Positions 53,015-62,451 of a DNA stretch of 64,000 bases are shown here, piece after piece. Under the pieces are notes generated by a model. That model saw nothing but the letters and a program-made list of their open reading frames with translations, had not been told where the DNA came from and searched no databases. The stretch covers positions 50,181 through 114,180 of the forward strand of contig NZ_JPLA01000006.1 in NCBI RefSeq assembly GCF_001010355.1, given 5' to 3'. The stretch comes from Dyella japonica DSM 16301. GTDB lineage: Bacteria > Pseudomonadota > Gammaproteobacteria > Xanthomonadales > Rhodanobacteraceae. The translations under genes were made by a program, and so were the position numbers. Position 1 is the stretch's first letter. Each line of letters opens with the position of its first letter.

Positions 53015-53839
53015 ATGACACGTATCGCTTTCATCGGCGGCGGCAATATGGCGCGCAGCCTGATCGGCGGCCTGCTCAAGACCGGCGTGGCCGCCTCGGC
53101 CATCACCGTGGCCGAGCCCCGCGCCGACGCGCGCCAGGAGCTGGGCCGCGAGTTCGGCATCGCCAGCTATGCCGAGAACCGCCTGGCCGCCGCGGAGGCC
53201 GACGTGCTGGTGCTGGCGGTGAAGCCGCAGATCATGCCGGCCATCCATGCCGAACTGCTCGACACCCTGGCGCGCCAGCGCCCCATGCTGATCTCGATTG
53301 CCGCCGGGGTGCGCATCGACCAGCTCGAGCGCTGGTTCGGCCATGCCCTGCCGATCGTGCGCTGCATGCCCAACACGCCCTCGCTGATCGGTGCCGGCGC
53401 CACCGGCCTGTTCGCCAACCGGCGCACCAGCCCGGAGCAGCGCGCCAAGGCGCAGCACATCATGGATGCCGTGGGCCTGACCCGCTGGGTCGAGGACGAA
53501 TCGCTGATGGACACCGTCACGGCGGTGTCCGGCTCCGGCCCGGCCTATTTCTTCGCCATGGTCGAAGCGCTCGAACACGCCGCGTTCGCCCAGGGCATGT
53601 CGCGGGAAACCGCGCGGGCGCTGGCCGCTCAGACCTGTCTGGGCGCCGGCCGCATGCTGGTGGAGAGCGGTGAAGACCCCGGCGTGCTGCGCCAGCGGGT
53701 GACCTCGCCCAACGGCACCACCCAGGCCGCGCTGGAAAGCCTCGCCACCGATCATTTCGCCCAGGCCGTCGCCCACGCCGTGGCTGCCGCCACGCGCCGT
53801 GGCGCTGAGCTGGCCGCCGCCCTGGACAACGTATCGTGA
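53015..53839 (+). CDS. proC: Pyrroline-5-carboxylate reductase
   Basis: The last step of proline synthesis: reduction of pyrroline-5-carboxylate with NAD(P)H. The 274-residue product has the Rossmann start RIAFIGGGNMARSLIGGL, VKPQIM, VRCMPNTPSLIGAGATGL, the signature TAVSGSGPAYFF and C-terminal LRQRVTSPNGTTQAAL. GAGGAC lies upstream of ATG 53015; the longer open frame has no match. It overlaps yggT by GTGA. Confidence 0.95.
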   Translation: MTRIAFIGGGNMARSLIGGLLKTGVAASAITVAEPRADARQELGREFGIASYAENRLAAAEADVLVLAVKPQIMPAIHAELLDTLARQRPMLISIAAGVRIDQLERWFGHALPIVRCMPNTPSLIGAGATGLFANRRTSPEQRAKAQHIMDAVGLTRWVEDESLMDTVTAVSGSGPAYFFAMVEALEHAAFAQGMSRETARALAAQTCLGAGRMLVESGEDPGVLRQRVTSPNGTTQAALESLATDHFAQAVAHAVAAATRRGAELAAALDNVS

Positions 53840-54411
53840 GTTACCTGGTCAACGCCCTCTCCTTCCTGGTCGAGCTGGCCTTTGGCGCCGCCGCCGCGCT
53901 GTTTGTGCTGCGCCTGCTGGCCGAGGCCAGCCGCGTGGATTTCCACAATCCGCTGAGCCAGTTCGTCTACCGCACCACCAACCCGGTGCTGGCGCCGATC
54001 CGTCGCCTGCTGCCGAACTGGCGGCGCATCAACATCGCCGCCCTGTTGGTGGTGTGGTTGTTGATGCTGATCAAGCGCATCGTGCTGTTCGCCCTGCTCG
54101 GCCTGTTTCCCCATGTGCTGGGGCTGCTGGTGCTGTCGATTGCCGACACGCTGGACTTCATCGCCATGTTCTATGTGGTGCTGATCTTCATCTGGTCGCT
54201 GATGAGCCTGTTCCAGGTGGAGTCCTACCATCCGGTCTATCGCCTGGCCGGCAGCCTGGTGGCGCCGCTGATGCGTCCGCTGCGCGGCAAGCTCACCGCC
54301 GGCGGCCTGGATTTCGCGCCGTGGGTGGTGATGATCGTGCTGATCCTCGCGCGCCTGCTGCTGGTGTCGCCGCTGACCGACCTCGGCGCGCGCCTGGCGC
54401 TGGGCCTCTGA
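53836..54411 (+). CDS. yggT: YggT family membrane protein
   Basis: A 191-residue inner-membrane protein with two repeated halves, each with paired helices and the family pattern FHNPLSQFVYRTTNPVLAPIRRLLP and ESYHPVYRLAGSLVAPLMRPLR. It is linked with osmotic tolerance in E. coli and stands beside proC in most gammaproteobacteria. It starts with GTG overlapping the proC stop. Confidence 0.93.
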   Translation: MSYLVNALSFLVELAFGAAAALFVLRLLAEASRVDFHNPLSQFVYRTTNPVLAPIRRLLPNWRRINIAALLVVWLLMLIKRIVLFALLGLFPHVLGLLVLSIADTLDFIAMFYVVLIFIWSLMSLFQVESYHPVYRLAGSLVAPLMRPLRGKLTAGGLDFAPWVVMIVLILARLLLVSPLTDLGARLALGL

Positions 54412-54517
54412 ACCTCTTCCACGTCCATGACGCACGGGTTGCCGGCACGCATCGCCGGCCGGCGCGCCCTGGACGCTTCATCGTCATGTCCAACCTCTCT
54501 CCTGGAGCATTCACCGG

Positions 54518-56590
54518 ATGAAAGCGACTCTGCCTACCCTGCGCCGCCGCCTGATCGTGCTGGCCCTTGCCGCCGCCTCGGTCGGCAGCGCGTATGCCGC
54601 CAGCACCACCGCGGCGCCGACAACGACCAAGCCCGACGTGGTCGCCGATCACATCGACACCTCGGTGAAGCCTGGCGACGACTTCTTTGAATTCGCCAAT
54701 GGCGCCTGGCTCAAGGCGCATCCGATCCCGCCCGAGGAATCGCAGTGGGGCATCGGCCAGGTGGTGCAGGACGAGCTGTACGCCAAGCTGCGCAAGATCA
54801 GCGAGGACGCCGCCGCCAACAAGAGCGCCGCTCCCGGCAGCGACGAACAGAAGATCGGCGATTTCTGGACCATCGCGATGGACCAGGCGCTGGCCGACCA
54901 GCTCGGCATCACCCCGCTGAAGGACGAACTGGCGCGCATCGATGCCGTGCACGATGTGAACTCCGCGCTCGACGAGGCGTTCGCGCTACAGCTGCTGGGC
55001 GTCGGGCCGTTCTTCGACTTCTCCGTGCAGCAGGATGAAAAGCAGAGCGACGTGATGGCGGTGCATCTGTGGCAGGGCGGTCTGGGCCTGCCGGAGCGCG
55101 ACTATTACTTCAACAAGGAGCAAGGCGTCGCCAAGGTACGCACCGCGTACGTGGAACACCTGCACCGCACTTTCCGCATGCTGGGCAAGAGCGACGCCGA
55201 AGCGGCCAGCAGCGCCAAGCAGGTGATGGCGTTGGAAACCGCGCTGGCCAAGGTATCGCGTCCGCTCGCCGATCTGCGCGATCCGGAGAAGAACTACAAC
55301 AAGATGGCGCCGGCCGATGTCACGGCCAAGTACACGCCCGCCATCGCATGGAACACACGCCTGGCCGGCTGGAAGCTGTCGGCCAGCACGGTGATCGTCG
55401 GCCAGCCGGAATTCTTCAGCGGCATGCAGGCCTTGCTGGCCAAGACGCCCACGCCGGTCCTGCGCGACTACATGCGCGCCCGCCTGGTGGACGCATACGC
55501 CAGTTATCTCAGCGCGGATTTCGACAACGAGCACTTCGACTTCTACGGCCGCACGCTCAAGGGCCAGGCCCAGCAGAAGCCGCGCTGGAAGCGCGCCCTG
55601 CGCGCCGAGAACAATGCGCTCGGCATGATCCTCGGCCGCATCTATGTGAAGGACTATTTCTCCGAGGCCTCCAAGCAGCGCTATAACACGATGGTGGAAG
55701 CCATCCGCACCGCCTACGGCGAACGCATCGACCAGCTCGACTGGATGAGCCCCGCCACCAAGGCCAAGGCGCACGAAAAGCTGGCGGCGATCACCAAGAA
55801 GGTCGGCTATCCGGACAAGTGGAAGGATTACTCCAAGCTCACCATCGGCCGCACCTCGTACGCGCAGAACATGATGAATGCCACGCGCTGGCAGGCCGAA
55901 GACATGATCAGCAAGTTCGGCAAGCCGGTGGACCGCAACGAGTGGGAGATGACCCCGCAGACGTACAACGCCTACTACAACCCCTCCAACAACGAGATCG
56001 TGCTGCCCGCCGCGCAGTTCATGATCCCGGGCTTCGCCGACAACCAGATCGATGATGCGGTGGTGTACGGCTATGTCGCCGCCTCCACCATCGGCCACGA
56101 AATCACCCACGGTTTCGACGACGAAGGCCGCCAGTACGACGCCAAGGGCAACCTGGTCGACTGGTGGACCAAGGAAGACGCCACCCGCTTCAAGCAGCGC
56201 GCCGACGTGATGGTCAAGCAGTTCAATGCCTACGAACCGCTGCCCGGCCTGCACATCAACGGCGAAGCCAGCCTCGGCGAAAACATCGCCGACTTCGGCG
56301 GCATCATGATCGGCATCGATGCATTCAAGAAAACCGAGCAATACAAGAAGGGCGAGAAGATCGCCGGCTACACCCCGATGCAGCGCTTCTTCCTCGGTTA
56401 CGCCCTGGGCTGGCTGTCGCAGGAACGCCAGGAACAGCTGCGCACCGGCCTGCTCTCCGATGTGCATGCACCGGCCAAGTGGCGAGTGAATGGGCCGCTG
56501 TCGAATGTGCCGGATTTCTATGAGGCGTTCGATGTGAAGCAGGGGCAGCCGATGTGGCGGCCGGAGAATCAGCGGGTGAAGATCTGGTAA
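54518..56590 (+). CDS. M13 family (neprilysin/PepO-like) zinc metallopeptidase
   Basis: The 690-residue exported peptidase has a signal peptide cleaved near AYAAS. The M13 N-terminal lobe contains PGDDFFEFANGAWLKAHPIP, then NAYYNPSNNEIVLPAAQ and the zinc site STIGHEITHGFDDEGRQYD (His527, Glu528, His531), with the third ligand in GENIADFGG (Glu588). The C-terminus ends in W-x-RPE...VKIW as usual. It degrades oligopeptides in the periplasm or outside the cell. It is followed by a REP-like inverted pair. Confidence 0.93.
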   Translation: MKATLPTLRRRLIVLALAAASVGSAYAASTTAAPTTTKPDVVADHIDTSVKPGDDFFEFANGAWLKAHPIPPEESQWGIGQVVQDELYAKLRKISEDAAANKSAAPGSDEQKIGDFWTIAMDQALADQLGITPLKDELARIDAVHDVNSALDEAFALQLLGVGPFFDFSVQQDEKQSDVMAVHLWQGGLGLPERDYYFNKEQGVAKVRTAYVEHLHRTFRMLGKSDAEAASSAKQVMALETALAKVSRPLADLRDPEKNYNKMAPADVTAKYTPAIAWNTRLAGWKLSASTVIVGQPEFFSGMQALLAKTPTPVLRDYMRARLVDAYASYLSADFDNEHFDFYGRTLKGQAQQKPRWKRALRAENNALGMILGRIYVKDYFSEASKQRYNTMVEAIRTAYGERIDQLDWMSPATKAKAHEKLAAITKKVGYPDKWKDYSKLTIGRTSYAQNMMNATRWQAEDMISKFGKPVDRNEWEMTPQTYNAYYNPSNNEIVLPAAQFMIPGFADNQIDDAVVYGYVAASTIGHEITHGFDDEGRQYDAKGNLVDWWTKEDATRFKQRADVMVKQFNAYEPLPGLHINGEASLGENIADFGGIMIGIDAFKKTEQYKKGEKIAGYTPMQRFFLGYALGWLSQERQEQLRTGLLSDVHAPAKWRVNGPLSNVPDFYEAFDVKQGQPMWRPENQRVKIW

Positions 56591-56635
56591 GTGCCTCTTG
56601 ATCCCTCTTCCTCGCGGGAGAGGGATCGCATCTCT

Positions 56636-56719
56636 CTGTGGGAGCGCACCCTGTGCGCGACAGTCACGCTGCGGTGTATCGCTCCGTTGGCTTGTCGCGC
56701 ACAGGGTGCGCTCCCACAG
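56636..56719. repeat. REP-like inverted pair, unit GTGGGAGCGCACC...
   Basis: Two 27-base units (56636-56662 and 56693-56719) are perfect complements, separated by 30 bases. The unit begins CTGTGGGAGCGCACCCTGTG and is itself partly palindromic (GCGCACCCTGTGCGC). TGTTTTTG follows at 56720, so it could terminate the M13 gene. The same unit appears at 62452-62516 in the opposite arrangement. Confidence 0.92.
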
Positions 56720-56756
56720 TGTTTTTGCCGTTTGCGGCGGGGCCTCTAGAAGCAGG

Positions 56757-57581
56757 TCAGTTGCGTTGTTTTCTGTCCCACTCCGCAAAAATCCCGTGCA
56801 TCGCCTCGAGCCCATCGAACAACGCCGCCGGTCCCGGCTGCAAAATGATCGGCGACTTGATCTCGTAAAGATCGCCATGCTGGACGGCTGGAATCGCATT
56901 CCAGCCATCGCGCGCGGCCACCTTCTCCGGCCGAAAGCGCTTCCCGCACCATGAGCCCAGGATGATGTCCGGCGCCGCGCGCACGACCTCACCCGGATCG
57001 GCCAGGATGCGATGCTTGGCCAGCGACTCGCCCGACATCTGCGGAAACACATCCTCACCGCCAGCGATGCGGACCAGTTCCGCCACCCACTCGATGCCGG
57101 TAATCAGCGGATCGTCCCATTCCTCGAAATACACCTTGGGCCGCTGCGAGAACTGGGCAGCTGCGGCCTGGATGCGCTCGATCTGTTGCTCGGCCTTGCG
57201 CGCGTATGCCTCCGCTTTGTCGAACGCACCCACCATCGCGCCCAGGCGCCGGATATAGGCAAGGATGCCGTCCACGCTGCGGTGGTTGCTGATCCACACT
57301 TCCACGCCGGCCTTGATCAGCTCGCGGGCGATATCGGCCTGGATATCGGAGAAGCCCACCACGAAATCGGGCTTGAGCTTGAGGATCTCCTCGATCTTCG
57401 CGCTGGTGAAGGCCGACACCTTGGGCTTTTCCTTGCGCGCCCGCGGCGGCCGCACGGTGAAGCCGGAAATGCCGACGATGCGATGTTCCTCGCCGAGGGC
57501 GTACAGCACTTCGGTGGGTTCTTCGGTGAGGCAGACGATGCGCTGCGGATAGTGGTCGGTGTTGCTGCGAATATCAGTCAC
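56757..57581 (-). CDS. BtuF-like periplasmic-binding-fold protein without signal peptide (putative cobalamin-binding)
   Basis: The 274-residue protein has the helical-backbone binding fold of class III solute-binding proteins: RIVCLTEEPTEVLYALGEE, LKLKPDFVVGFSDIQADIA, a long linking helix (AYARKAEQQIERIQAAAAQF), then GGEDVFPQMSGESLAKHRIL and PDIILGSWCGKRF. It resembles BtuF and 'cobalamin-binding protein' annotations. No signal peptide or lipobox is present, so export is doubtful, and no BtuC/BtuD genes adjoin. It is convergent with the M13 gene and followed downstream by nothing on its strand until the REP pair. Confidence 0.78.
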   Translation of the reverse strand: MTDIRSNTDHYPQRIVCLTEEPTEVLYALGEEHRIVGISGFTVRPPRARKEKPKVSAFTSAKIEEILKLKPDFVVGFSDIQADIARELIKAGVEVWISNHRSVDGILAYIRRLGAMVGAFDKAEAYARKAEQQIERIQAAAAQFSQRPKVYFEEWDDPLITGIEWVAELVRIAGGEDVFPQMSGESLAKHRILADPGEVVRAAPDIILGSWCGKRFRPEKVAARDGWNAIPAVQHGDLYEIKSPIILQPGPAALFDGLEAMHGIFAEWDRKQRN

Positions 57582-57585
57582 GCCT

Positions 57586-58023
57586 TCAATGTCCCAAGAC
57601 GGTCACCGTGATTTTGCGCTGGTGCGGATCGCGGCGGTGTTCCCATAGATAAATGCCCTGCCAGGTTCCCAGCTGGAGTTTTCCCGCGTGCACCGGCACC
57701 ACCAGGCTGACGCCGGTAAGAATGGCACGTACGTGTGACGGCATGTCGTCCGGGCCTTCCTCGTCGTGCTGGAAGATCGCGTCGCCGTCGGGCACGGCGC
57801 GCGAGAACCAGCGCTCCAGGTCCTCGCGCACCGCCGGATCGGCGTTTTCGCTGATCAGCAGCGAGGAGCTGGTGTGCAGGCTGAACACATGGGCGATGCC
57901 CGTGTGCACGCCGCTGGCGGATACGACGTCACCGACCTTGTCGCTGATGTCGGTGAAGCCGCGTCCGCGGGTGTGCACGACAAAGCCATTCTGGGCGACG
58001 TGATCGGCGGGCGCTGCACGCAT
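57586..58023 (-). CDS. yjbQ: YjbQ/UPF0047 family protein
   Basis: A 145-residue protein with the UPF0047 signature: SGVHTGIAHVFSLHTSSSLLISENADP, DMPSHVRAILTG and the C-terminal GTWQGIYLWEHR, with conserved His and Glu probably forming a metal site. Some members have weak thiamin-phosphate synthase activity; the true role is uncertain. The start at 58023 was chosen by family length and AAGG upstream. It follows pdxH by 20 bases. Confidence 0.9.
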   Translation of the reverse strand: MRAAPADHVAQNGFVVHTRGRGFTDISDKVGDVVSASGVHTGIAHVFSLHTSSSLLISENADPAVREDLERWFSRAVPDGDAIFQHDEEGPDDMPSHVRAILTGVSLVVPVHAGKLQLGTWQGIYLWEHRRDPHQRKITVTVLGH

Positions 58024-58043
58024 GCGTATGGCCTTGGTCGGGT

Positions 58044-58631
58044 TCAGGGATACAGCAGGCGGCTCGTCCAGGTCTGGCCGTGGCGACTCCAGCGCACGCG
58101 TTCGTGCAAGCGGTAATCGGCGCCGTACCAGAATTCCACCATGTCCGGCTCCACCACGTAACCGCCCCAATGCGGCGGACGCGTCACCGGGCGGCCTTCG
58201 AATTCGTGTTCGTAGCGCGCGTAGCGCTGCTCGAAGGTTTCGCGGTCGGGCAGCGTCTGCGACTGCAGTGACGCCCAGGCGCCAAGCTGGCTCTCGCGTG
58301 CACGCGTGGCGAAGTACGCATCCGATTCTTCCGGCTGCACCTTGCGCGCCAGGCCTTCGACGCGCACCTGCACGGCGTTGCGCAGCTGCTTCCAGTGGAA
58401 GCACAGCGCCACCTGGGCATGCGCCTCGAGCTGGCTGCCCTTGTCGCTTTCGTAATTGGTGTAGAAGCGGAACCCACGTTCGTCCGCGCCCTTGAGCAGG
58501 ACGATGCGCGAGCTCACCCGCCCGGCCGCATCGACGGTGGCCAGACTCATGGCCGTGGGCTCGGGTTCTCCCGTCGCCGTGGCCTCGTCCAGCAGTTGCA
58601 CGAATGTGTCAAGGATTTCAGGTTTCAGCAT
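58044..58631 (-). CDS. pdxH: Pyridoxamine/pyridoxine 5'-phosphate oxidase
   Basis: The FMN enzyme that forms pyridoxal 5'-phosphate. The 195-residue chain has the FMN-binding SSRIVLLKGADERGFRFYTNY and SDKGSQLEAHAQVALCFHW, RVEGLARKV, and the C-terminal GADYRLHERVRW. It ends SRLLYP where most PdxH proteins end in RRLxP; the first Arg of that pair is kept but shifted. Divergent from the glycerate-kinase-like gene. Confidence 0.93.
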   Translation of the reverse strand: MLKPEILDTFVQLLDEATATGEPEPTAMSLATVDAAGRVSSRIVLLKGADERGFRFYTNYESDKGSQLEAHAQVALCFHWKQLRNAVQVRVEGLARKVQPEESDAYFATRARESQLGAWASLQSQTLPDRETFEQRYARYEHEFEGRPVTRPPHWGGYVVEPDMVEFWYGADYRLHERVRWSRHGQTWTSRLLYP

Positions 58632-58664
58632 GGGGGTCTTGAATCGTGGCTCGCGCGCGCCATC

Positions 58665-59504
58665 ATGGCTGGCATGTCACCAGATGCTAGCACGCAGAAT
58701 TCCACGCTGGCCGGGCACCTGCTCGACCAGTATGCCGGGCGCATTGCCCGCGCCCGGCGCCCTTACGTACTGGGGCTCTCCGGCCTGCAAGGCAGCGGCA
58801 AGAGCACGCTGGCGCGGGAGATGAAGGCCCAGGCCGAAACCCGTGGCTGGCCGACCGAGGTGTTGGCGCTGGACGACTTCTATTATTCGCGAAGCGAACG
58901 TGAAGTCCTTGCTCACCAGATCCACCCACTGCTGCGCACCCGCGGCGTGCCGGGCACCCACGAAATCGAACTGTTGCTGTCGGTGCTGGCCGCATTGCCG
59001 CAGGCTTCTGACAAGTTGCCGGTGAGCTACCCGCGCTTTGACAAGGGCCGCGACACGCGCGTGGCCCCGTCGAAGTGGCCCAAGGTCACCCGGCCGCCCA
59101 AGCTGGTGATCCTGGAAGGCTGGGCGCTGGGCCTGCGCCCGCAGCTGCAGGCGGCGCTGGAGCCACCGGTGAACTCGCTGGAACGCGACGAAGACCCCGA
59201 AGGCATCTGGCGCCACTGGGTCAACAAGCAGCTGCGCGCCTACCAGCCGCTGTGGCGCAAACTCGATGCCTTGATCGTGCTGCAGGCGCCCAACTGGGAA
59301 ATCGTGCGCCGCTGGCGCAGCCAACAGGAAGAAGAACTATTGGCCCGCCATGCGCCACTGGCGATGGACGCCGACACCATGGTCCGCTTTCTCGCCCATT
59401 ACGAGCGATTGAGCCGCCACGCGCTCGCCACCTTGAAGGAACAGGCCGATACCTCGGTGGAATACGACGATGACCGTCACGTCATCGCGCTCAACCACAG
59501 CTGA
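58665..59504 (+). CDS. P-loop kinase of the D-glycerate 3-kinase (GLYK/Tda10) type
   Basis: A 279-residue kinase: Walker A GLSGLQGSGKSTLARE (about residues 37-52), LALDDFYYSRSEREVLA (kinase DD motif), RGVPGTHEIELL, YPRFDKGRDTRVAP, and LVILEGWALGLRPQ. This order fits plant and yeast glycerate 3-kinases (phosphoribulokinase/PanK superfamily). The substrate is inferred; no other photorespiratory or serine-cycle gene is near. ATG 58665 or 58674 may be the start; no ribosome-binding site helps decide. Confidence 0.8.
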   Translation: MAGMSPDASTQNSTLAGHLLDQYAGRIARARRPYVLGLSGLQGSGKSTLAREMKAQAETRGWPTEVLALDDFYYSRSEREVLAHQIHPLLRTRGVPGTHEIELLLSVLAALPQASDKLPVSYPRFDKGRDTRVAPSKWPKVTRPPKLVILEGWALGLRPQLQAALEPPVNSLERDEDPEGIWRHWVNKQLRAYQPLWRKLDALIVLQAPNWEIVRRWRSQQEEELLARHAPLAMDADTMVRFLAHYERLSRHALATLKEQADTSVEYDDDRHVIALNHS

Positions 59505-59849
59505 TCAGGCGACCGGCTCGACCACGACTGCCGTACCGTAGGCCAGCACTTCGGTCACGCCTTCGGCCACGTCGTTGGCGTCATAGCGCATGCCGATCAC
59601 CGCATTGGCGCCGCGCTCGGCCGCGTGACGCATCATCAGCTCGAAGGCCTCTTCGCGCGCCTTCTCGCACAGTTCCGTGTAGATGGTGATATTGCCGCCC
59701 ACCAGGGTCTGCAAGGCGGCGCCGAGATTGCCCACTACGCTGCGCGAACGCACGGTGATGCCGCGCACGATGCCCATCGGGCGCACGATGCGATAACCCG
59801 GCAGTTCGTTGCCGGTGGTGATCATATGGAGCGACACGTTGCTGGGCAT
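59505..59849 (-). CDS. ybjQ: YbjQ/UPF0145 family protein
   Basis: A 114-residue protein: [60 protein letters not shown] and [14 protein letters not shown]. It is a pentamer-forming small family with heavy-metal-binding annotation but no proven activity. GGAGA lies 5 bases before the ATG. Its stop abuts that of the convergent kinase gene. Confidence 0.92.
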   Translation of the reverse strand: MPSNVSLHMITTGNELPGYRIVRPMGIVRGITVRSRSVVGNLGAALQTLVGGNITIYTELCEKAREEAFELMMRHAAERGANAVIGMRYDANDVAEGVTEVLAYGTAVVVEPVA

Positions 59850-59918
59850 GGAACTCTCCGAGCTGAGTGGAATATCAGGGCTGATCTTGCTTGGACGACA
59901 GTGCGAGCGGATCGTGAC

Positions 59919-60752
59919 TCAAGCGTCGCCGTCCAGCAACGCGGCGTAACCGTCGCGCGCATCGGGCCATTGCGGGACGAAGCCGCTGGCGCGCAAGCGT
60001 GCGTTGCTCAAGCGTTTGCTGCCGACGCCTGCTGGCGCCTCACCCTCGGCTGGCAGCGGAGCATGCACGCGCCGCGCAAGCTCGTCGTAGAGCACATCCA
60101 GCGGCAGCGGCGTGTTGTCCACGCCCAGGTAGAGCGGCAGCGGGTCGCGCACAAGGAGTAAGTGCACGATGGCTGCGGCGGCGTCATCGACATGGATGCG
60201 ATTGGCCCAATGCGGCGTCGCGCGCGGCACACGCACGGCGCCGGTGCGCAGGCGTTCGATCAGCTGCATGCGTCCCGGCCCGTACAGCCCCGCCAAGCGC
60301 AAGACCACGGCAGGTGCGTGTTTCGCCACATGGCGCTCGGCCTCCAGCAACACGCACCCGTTGAAGCCGGGCGGTGCCGGCGGTGTTTCCTCGTCGACCC
60401 AGGCGTCGCCATGTTCGCCATAGACCGCGCTGGAGGACACGAACAGCAGGCGCTGCAAGGCTTGCGTGTCGAGCGCATCCAACAGGAGTTGCAGGCCATC
60501 CACGAACACCGCGCGATACAGCGCCTCGTCGCGAGCGTCCGGTGTCGGCAGGTAGATGATGTGGGTGATGCCATCGGGCAGCGAACGCAGCGTTTCAGGC
60601 TTCGTCAGATCGCCCTGTACCCAATGGATGCCATGCTCGCCGCTGCCCGCGCCACGCCGCAGCGCCCAGACCTCGTCGCCACGCGCCCGCAGCAGACGCG
60701 CCGCGCGCAGCCCGACATCGCCCGCGCCGGCAATCAGGACGCGCGCACTCAT
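59919..60752 (-). CDS. NAD(P)-dependent epimerase/dehydratase (YeeZ-like SDR)
   Basis: A 277-residue extended short-chain dehydrogenase: dinucleotide motif VLIAGAGDVGLRAARLLRARG, YLPTPDARDEALYRAVFVDG, LFVSSSAVYGEHGDAW and VLRLAGLYGPGRM. The catalytic Tyr of the usual YxxxK is not obvious. E. coli YeeZ is a close layout. The substrate is unknown. ATG 60752 was chosen over 60776 by family start. Divergent from aroK. Confidence 0.85.
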   Translation of the reverse strand: MSARVLIAGAGDVGLRAARLLRARGDEVWALRRGAGSGEHGIHWVQGDLTKPETLRSLPDGITHIIYLPTPDARDEALYRAVFVDGLQLLLDALDTQALQRLLFVSSSAVYGEHGDAWVDEETPPAPPGFNGCVLLEAERHVAKHAPAVVLRLAGLYGPGRMQLIERLRTGAVRVPRATPHWANRIHVDDAAAAIVHLLLVRDPLPLYLGVDNTPLPLDVLYDELARRVHAPLPAEGEAPAGVGSKRLSNARLRASGFVPQWPDARDGYAALLDGDA

Positions 60753-60795
60753 GGCATGCTGCCCGGTCCGCACCACGATGCGCTTACGCGCCTGC

Positions 60796-60808
60796 TAGCA
60801 TTTACCCA
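60796..60808 (+). promoter_or_regulatory. Extended -10 box directly ahead of aroK (leaderless candidate)
   Basis: TGCTAGCAT (60793-60801) contains an extended TGn plus TAGCAT, 6 bases before the ATG at 60808. No Shine-Dalgarno sequence is present. Confidence 0.5.
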
Positions 60809-61341
60809 TGAATCCATCGTGCAACCTGTTCATCGTCGGCCCTACCGGCGCCGGCAAGACGTCCATCGGGCGTCGGCTGGCGGACCATTATGGGCTGAGC
60901 TTCATCGATATCGACCAGGAAATCGAACGGATTTGCGGCGTGCCGGTCAGCACCGTGTTCGAGATCGAGGGCGAGGCCGGCTTTCGCCAGCGCGAAAGCG
61001 CGCTGCTGGAGGAAACCAGCCGGCGCAACGGCGTGGTGATGGCCACCGGCGCTGGCGCGGTGCTCGATCCGGCCAATCGTCGACTGCTCGCCGAGCGCGG
61101 CTACGTGCTGTGGCTGCAGGCCACGTTGGAACAGCAGCTTGAGCGCCTGGCGCAGGATCGGCAGCGGCCGCTGCTGGCCGGGGTGGACCGCGCCGAGCGC
61201 CTGACCGCCATGGCGAAGAGTCGCACCTCGCTCTACGAGGAGCTGGCCGACCTGGCGATCCCCGGCGCCCACGAAACCGTGCATGCCGCCAGCGCGCGCA
61301 GCATTCTCCTGATCGATCAGCATTGGCAACGAGCCGCATGA
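60808..61341 (+). CDS. aroK: Shikimate kinase
   Basis: Phosphorylates shikimate with ATP in the aromatic amino acid pathway. The 177-residue product has the P-loop [26 protein letters not shown] (shikimate Asp), [14 protein letters not shown] (Arg in FRxxE) and RQRPLLAG (lid Arg). The shikimate-binding GGG motif reads TGAGAV here instead of TGGGAV, an Ala for the middle Gly. Its TGA overlaps the aroB ATG; aroK-aroB coupling is common. Confidence 0.92.
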   Translation: MNPSCNLFIVGPTGAGKTSIGRRLADHYGLSFIDIDQEIERICGVPVSTVFEIEGEAGFRQRESALLEETSRRNGVVMATGAGAVLDPANRRLLAERGYVLWLQATLEQQLERLAQDRQRPLLAGVDRAERLTAMAKSRTSLYEELADLAIPGAHETVHAASARSILLIDQHWQRAA

Positions 61342-62432
61342 CCACAACCACGCCCCGCACCATCGACGTTGCCCTCGGCGATCGCAGCTATCCCGTGTGG
61401 ATCGGCCCCGGCCTGCTCGCCGATGCCACCCGCTGGCGCACCGCCCTGCGCGGGCGCCATGCGCTGGTGATCAGCAACACCACCGTGGCGCCGCTGTACC
61501 TGGAGCGCGTGGCGGCAGGGCTGGATGGCCTGCACTGGTCGAGCTTCCTGCTCGACGATGGCGAGGCGCACAAGACCTTCGCCAACGTCGGCCGCGCCCT
61601 GGAGGCACTCGCCCAGTTGGGCGCCACCCGCGATGCCTGCGTGGTGGCGCTGGGCGGCGGCGTCGTCGGCGATCTGGCGGGATTCAGCGCGGCCTGCTGG
61701 ATGCGCGGCATCGACTTCATCCAGATGCCGACCACGCTGCTGTCGATGGTGGATTCGTCCGTCGGCGGCAAGACCGGCGTGAACCTGCCCGCAGGCAAGA
61801 ATCTGGTGGGCGCCTTCCACCAGCCTCGCGCCGTGATCGCCGATACCGACACGCTCGTCTCGTTGCCTGATCGCGAATACCGCGCCGGCCTCGCCGAAGT
61901 GGTGAAAGGCGCGGCGATCGGCGACTCAGCGTTCTTTGCCTGGTTGGAAAATCATGCCGCAGCATTGAACGCACGCGAGAGCGCACCGCTGATCGAAGCG
62001 ATCGCACGCAAGGTGCAATACAAGGCCGGCGTGGTTGCGCGCGACGAAACCGAACAAGGCGAACGCGCCCTGCTTAACCTCGGCCACACCTTCGGCCATG
62101 CGCTGGAAACCGCCGGCAAATACCAGGTGCTGCTGCATGGCGAAGGTGTCGCCGTGGGCATGCTGCTGGCCGCGCAGTTGTCCGAGCGCATGGGCATGAG
62201 CGAGGCGGCCGATACCGAACGCCTGCATCGATTGCTGGCTGCGATGGGTCTGCCGACGGCGATTCCTGCCGGCATGGATCCCGAGCAGCTGCTCGCGCTG
62301 ATGCGGCTGGACAAGAAGAATCTGGCGGGCACGCTGCGGTTGATTCTTTGGCGGGGCGTTGGGCGCGCGGAAATCGTCAGTGGGGTGGGTGAGAAGGACG
62401 TTCTGGCGGTGCTGGAGCGCGCTGCAAGCTAA
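61338..62432 (+). CDS. aroB: 3-dehydroquinate synthase
   Basis: The NAD- and metal-dependent second enzyme of the shikimate pathway. The 364-residue product has [65 protein letters not shown] and [12 protein letters not shown], covering the NAD loop and zinc ligands. ATG 61338 overlaps aroK; the in-frame ATG at 61323 is less likely. Ends before a REP-like pair. Confidence 0.95.
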   Translation: MTTTTPRTIDVALGDRSYPVWIGPGLLADATRWRTALRGRHALVISNTTVAPLYLERVAAGLDGLHWSSFLLDDGEAHKTFANVGRALEALAQLGATRDACVVALGGGVVGDLAGFSAACWMRGIDFIQMPTTLLSMVDSSVGGKTGVNLPAGKNLVGAFHQPRAVIADTDTLVSLPDREYRAGLAEVVKGAAIGDSAFFAWLENHAAALNARESAPLIEAIARKVQYKAGVVARDETEQGERALLNLGHTFGHALETAGKYQVLLHGEGVAVGMLLAAQLSERMGMSEAADTERLHRLLAAMGLPTAIPAGMDPEQLLALMRLDKKNLAGTLRLILWRGVGRAEIVSGVGEKDVLAVLERAAS

Positions 62433-62451
62433 GAGACTCGGCTTCGTCGCC

